Shown piece by piece: positions 5,740 to 6,872 of a stretch of 6,872 bases of DNA. Source of the stretch: an uncultured Rhodanobacter sp. (lineage in GTDB: Bacteria; Pseudomonadota; Gammaproteobacteria; Xanthomonadales; Rhodanobacteraceae); assembly GCA_903827735.1 (NCBI GenBank), contig CAIKJM010000365.1:1-6872 (forward strand), written 5' to 3'. Position 1 is the first letter of the stretch; each line of letters begins with the position of its first letter. Below the pieces are notes generated by a model. The model saw only the letters and a program-made list of their open reading frames with translations. It ran no database searches and was not told the DNA's origin. The position numbers were made by a program, and so were the translations under genes.

Positions 5740-6872
5740 ATGTCCAGCCAACCACCCGATCAGAACAACAAGGCTGATCAAAACAACTCTGGTCAGGGCA
5801 AGCCCGACCAGTCCACGCTCGCCGGCAAGCCGGCCGATGCCGGTGCCAATAAGCCGAAGAAGAGCTCGCGCGGCATGATGCTGCGCATCCTCGTCGTCGT
5901 CGTCGTGCTCGGCATCATCGCCTGGCTGCTGTGGTATTTCCTCGACGGCCGCTGGCACGAAAGCACCGACGACGCCTACGTCAACGGCAACGTGGTGATG
6001 GTCACGCCGCAGGTCGCCGGCACGGTCGTGAGCATTGGCGCCGACGACGGCGACCGCGTGCACGCCGGCCAGGTGCTGGTACAGCTCGACCCCAGCGACG
6101 CCGAAGTGATGGTGGCCGAAGCCAAGGCCAACCTCGCCAACACGGTGCGCAAGGTGCGCGGCCTGTACGCCAGCGTCGATGGCGCCAAGGCGGACGTCGC
6201 CCAGCGCATGGTTGCGCTGGAGAAAGCGCGTGCTGACTACAACCGCCGTCGTGAGCTGGCCAAATCCGGCGCGATCTCGGCCGAGGAACTGTCGCATGCC
6301 CGCGACGCGCTGGACGCTGCGCAGAGCGGCCTGACCTCGTCGCAGCAGCAATACCAGAGCAACAAGGTGCTGGTGGACGACACGGTGGTCGCTTCCCATC
6401 CGGACGTGCAGGCCGCCGCTGCCAAGCTGCGTTCGGCCTATCTCGATGACGTGCGCTCGACCCTCGTCGCACCGGTGGACGGCTATGTGGCCAAACGTTC
6501 GGTGCAGGTGGGTCAGCGCGTGATGTCGGGTACTGCGCTGATGGCCGTGGTGCCGCTGCACGCGGTGTGGATCGACGCGAACTTCAAGGAAACCCAGCTG
6601 ACCAAGATGCGTCTGGGTCAGCCGGTAGAGATCAGTTCGGATGTCTACGGCGGCGCGGTGAAGTACAAGGGCAAGATCGAGAGCCTGGGTGTCGGCACCG
6701 GCAGCGCGTTCTCACTGCTGCCGGCGCAGAACGCCACGGGCAACTGGATCAAGATCGTGCAGCGCATCCCGGTTCGTGTGTTCTTCGACGATTTGCAGCA
6801 GTTGGACAAGCATCCGCTGCGCCTGGGTATGTCGGTGACGGTCGACGTGGGCCTGCACGACCAGAACGGTCC
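5740..6872 (+). CDS. emrA: EmrA-type membrane-fusion (HlyD family) efflux adaptor, 3'-truncated by window edge
   Basis: Periplasmic adaptor linking an MFS drug pump (EmrB) to the outer-membrane channel. The frame is open from the ATG at 5740 to the window end: 377 residues visible, against 390 for E. coli EmrA, so little is missing. Layout: hydrophilic Asn/Gln/Lys-rich cytoplasmic tail (1-45), one membrane anchor (about 47-67, ILVVVVVLGIIAWLLWYF), TDDAYVNGNVV (76-86) leading into the first half of the lipoyl domain (GTVVSIGADDGDRVHAGQVLVQLDP, 94-118), an alpha-helical hairpin (about 120-225), the second lipoyl half (LVAPVDGYVAKRSVQVGQRV, 242-261), and the beta-barrel with VWIDANFKETQL (276-287). 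NATGNWIKIVQRIPVRV (331-347) is a strong EmrA hallmark. The cytoplasmic tail is longer than in E. coli EmrA. It is the third gene of the operon; emrB should follow outside the window. Confidence 0.95.
   Translation, partial: MSSQPPDQNNKADQNNSGQGKPDQSTLAGKPADAGANKPKKSSRGMMLRILVVVVVLGIIAWLLWYFLDGRWHESTDDAYVNGNVVMVTPQVAGTVVSIGADDGDRVHAGQVLVQLDPSDAEVMVAEAKANLANTVRKVRGLYASVDGAKADVAQRMVALEKARADYNRRRELAKSGAISAEELSHARDALDAAQSGLTSSQQQYQSNKVLVDDTVVASHPDVQAAAAKLRSAYLDDVRSTLVAPVDGYVAKRSVQVGQRVMSGTALMAVVPLHAVWIDANFKETQLTKMRLGQPVEISSDVYGGAVKYKGKIESLGVGTGSAFSLLPAQNATGNWIKIVQRIPVRVFFDDLQQLDKHPLRLGMSVTVDVGLHDQNG
5758..5787 (+). repeat. Imperfect 12-bp direct repeat in the 5' end of emrA
   Basis: GATCAGAACAAC (5758-5769) recurs as GATCAAAACAAC (5776-5787), one mismatch, 18 bases apart. 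It encodes the repeated Asp-Gln-Asn-Asn of the EmrA cytoplasmic tail (residues 7-10 and 13-16). The flanking codons are more AT-rich than the rest of the gene. Confidence 0.5.
5789..5811 (+). other. Potential mRNA hairpin in the early emrA coding region
   Basis: CTGGTC-a-GGGC (5789-5799) pairs with GCCCGACCAG (5802-5811): about nine to ten base pairs with one bulged A and a tiny loop, roughly 50 bases after the emrA start codon. It could slow ribosomes or protect mRNA at the emrC-emrA junction. Chance in GC-rich coding DNA is also possible. Confidence 0.3.

Noticed and set aside
5891..5906. Five TCG triplets in tandem within emrA, considered as a phase-variable microsatellite
   Set aside because: It encodes a run of Val in the membrane anchor, gains or losses of triplets would not shift the frame, and codon preference alone explains it.
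5719..6561. Minus-strand reading frame (280 codons) opposite emrA
   Set aside because: It is the mirror of the clearly coding EmrA frame. Its His/Arg/Gly-rich sequence has no recognisable motif.

Overview
The window is a GC-rich proteobacterial chromosome segment. Its gene content points to the gammaproteobacterial order Xanthomonadales (Rhodanobacter/Dyella/Luteibacter or Stenotrophomonas/Xanthomonas relatives). The reasons are an emrR-emrC-emrA gene order like the emrRCAB operon described in Stenotrophomonas maltophilia, a secreted bacterial S10 peptidase, and a FucP-type sugar permease beside a LacI regulator. This placement is inferred from gene content, since there is no marker gene or rRNA here. 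I see no phage, insertion sequence, CRISPR array, tRNA or sign of recent gene transfer.

Layout. (1) Bases 1-720 hold the C-terminal part of an MFS sugar permease of the FucP/GluP type, cut by the left edge. (2) A 128-base gap with two imperfect hairpins leads to a LacI/GalR repressor at 849-1898. It probably starts at a TTG codon rather than at the ATG at 768. Permease and repressor are probably a local sugar-uptake gene and its regulator. (3) A peptidase S10 precursor runs on the minus strand (3522 to 1918), convergent with lacI. Only 19 bases separate the two genes, and a strong hairpin holds the lacI stop codon in its loop. (4) A 223-base divergent gap contains a 14-bp perfect palindrome and an AT-rich island. 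The island carries three copies of an 8-bp half-site laid over a near-consensus sigma-70 promoter. (5) A drug-efflux operon on the plus strand runs marR-type regulator (emrR), outer-membrane lipoprotein channel (emrC), then membrane-fusion adaptor (emrA, cut by the right edge). The inner-membrane pump emrB is expected just outside the window.

How the genes work together. EmrR probably represses its own operon by binding the half-sites over the -35 element, and is released by hydrophobic ligands. EmrA (inner membrane and periplasm) and EmrC (outer membrane), with the missing EmrB, would form a tripartite pump. The peptidase is exported and probably degrades or trims peptides outside the cytoplasm; nothing ties it to efflux except its divergent position.

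The window holds no clearly new biological system. The most interesting parts are regulatory: a promoter placed so close to the emrR start codon that the mRNA should be leaderless or nearly so, the three-half-site operator, and the stop-in-loop hairpin between convergent genes.
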